Shown piece by piece: positions 63,534 through 64,000 of a DNA stretch of 64,000 nucleotides; the stretch's first letter is position 1, and each line of letters opens with the position of its first letter. A model generated the notes under the pieces. That model saw only the letters and a list, made by a program, of their open reading frames with translations, was not told the DNA's origin and did no database searches. The stretch lies in contig NC_084606.1 of the NCBI RefSeq assembly GCF_033807715.1, forward strand, positions 40,025,848-40,089,847, in the 5' to 3' direction. The DNA is from Cololabis saira. Its lineage: Eukaryota; Chordata; Actinopteri; Beloniformes; Belonidae. Both the position numbers and the translations under genes were made by a program.

Positions 63534-63900
63534 GTATAGCAAAATTCAACACAAGGTAATTCAAAGTGCTTTACATCAACATTAAAAGCAGCAAGACACA
63601 ATTAAACAGTAAATAACAAATAAAATGAAATAAAATGATAAGAAAAGAGGTAAAATACGTTACGTTTCTATATGGTCAAAACGTACAAAGACCGGGTCAA
63701 ATACCGTATTACAAAAGTAATCTGTAACAATTCGTACGGTGAATTAAACCAATTTGACAATTCTACGTCACAATGCCTGCATTCAGGGCTTGTTATCCAT
63801 AACAAAAATCATAAGTATTTAATTTAAGAGCATGCTTAAATAACAAATAAAATGAAATAAAATGATAAGAAAAGAGGTAAAATAATAAAAAGCACAAGTT
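63534..63900 (-). mobile_element. LINE-tail-like dispersed repeat, copy 2 (inverted relative to 10387)
   Basis: GGTAATTCAAAGTGCTTTAC, AAAAGCAGCAAGACACAATT and AGACCGGGTCAAATACCGTA mirror 10387-10725. After 63780 the match ends. The block AATAACAAATAAAATGAAAT with AAAATGATAAGAAAAGAGGT appears a second time at about 63839-63884, as a local duplication. Confidence 0.65.
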
Positions 63901-64000
63901 GTTAAAAAATAAGGGCAGTAGGGTACAGCAGGTAAGTATTTAAACAGCAGGTATTTAAGTATTTAAAGTAGTTTTTGAAGTATTTTTGAATATGAATATG

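Overview
The window looks like a teleost fish nuclear genome. It is AT-rich, packed with dinucleotide and tetranucleotide microsatellites, and made almost entirely of fish-type transposable elements: hAT, Tc1/mariner and IS630-like, Harbinger-like, and the L1, L2, RTE and CR1/jockey LINE groups. No bacterial gene organisation, rRNA or CRISPR array was seen. The only convincing host gene piece is the first coding exon of an LRCH-family gene (LRCH4-like) on the minus strand at 3457-3628, inside a CpG-rich block. The sequence to its left (1-3456) would then be its first intron, and the CpG-rich block to its right its 5' leader and promoter.

Layout. 1-4.1 kb: LRCH intron 1, exon 1, promoter and a 61-bp tandem repeat. 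4.2-5.9 kb: two short inverted-repeat elements and a 45-bp minisatellite. 5.9-9.7 kb: an old LINE split by a hAT element that itself holds a 5'-truncated L1. 11.4-28.2 kb: one hAT carcass inflated to about 17 kb by a Harbinger-like element and by a second inverted-repeat element, which carries a 14-kb array of six head-to-tail copies of an unclassified family. 29-34 kb: a small hAT, a composite element with an L2 3' end, a decayed Tc1 transposon and microsatellites. 34.2-37.4 kb: more inverted-repeat elements, one carrying an exon-like reading frame. 37.5-46.1 kb: an RTE LINE interrupted four times by two hATs, an L2-like fragment and a long L2 (itself split by a third hAT). 47.5-57 kb: a five-level nest (L1-Tx1-like LINE, IS630-like element, L1, then two TA-flanked elements). 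57-63 kb: a CR1/jockey-type LINE split by an IS630-like element with a transposase. 63.5-64 kb: an inverted copy of the repeat at 10.4 kb.

Most insertions can be delimited exactly: 8-bp duplications for hAT elements, TA for the Tc1/mariner and IS630 group, and 15-16 bp for L1. Several host LINE reading frames run on when the insert is skipped, so the relative order of insertion can be read. None of the element genes looks fully intact. The most unusual observations are a repeat family loaded with consensus-like housekeeping-promoter motifs, an insertion in a transposase gene that forms a perfectly in-frame GT-AG intron candidate, and the five-level nest.
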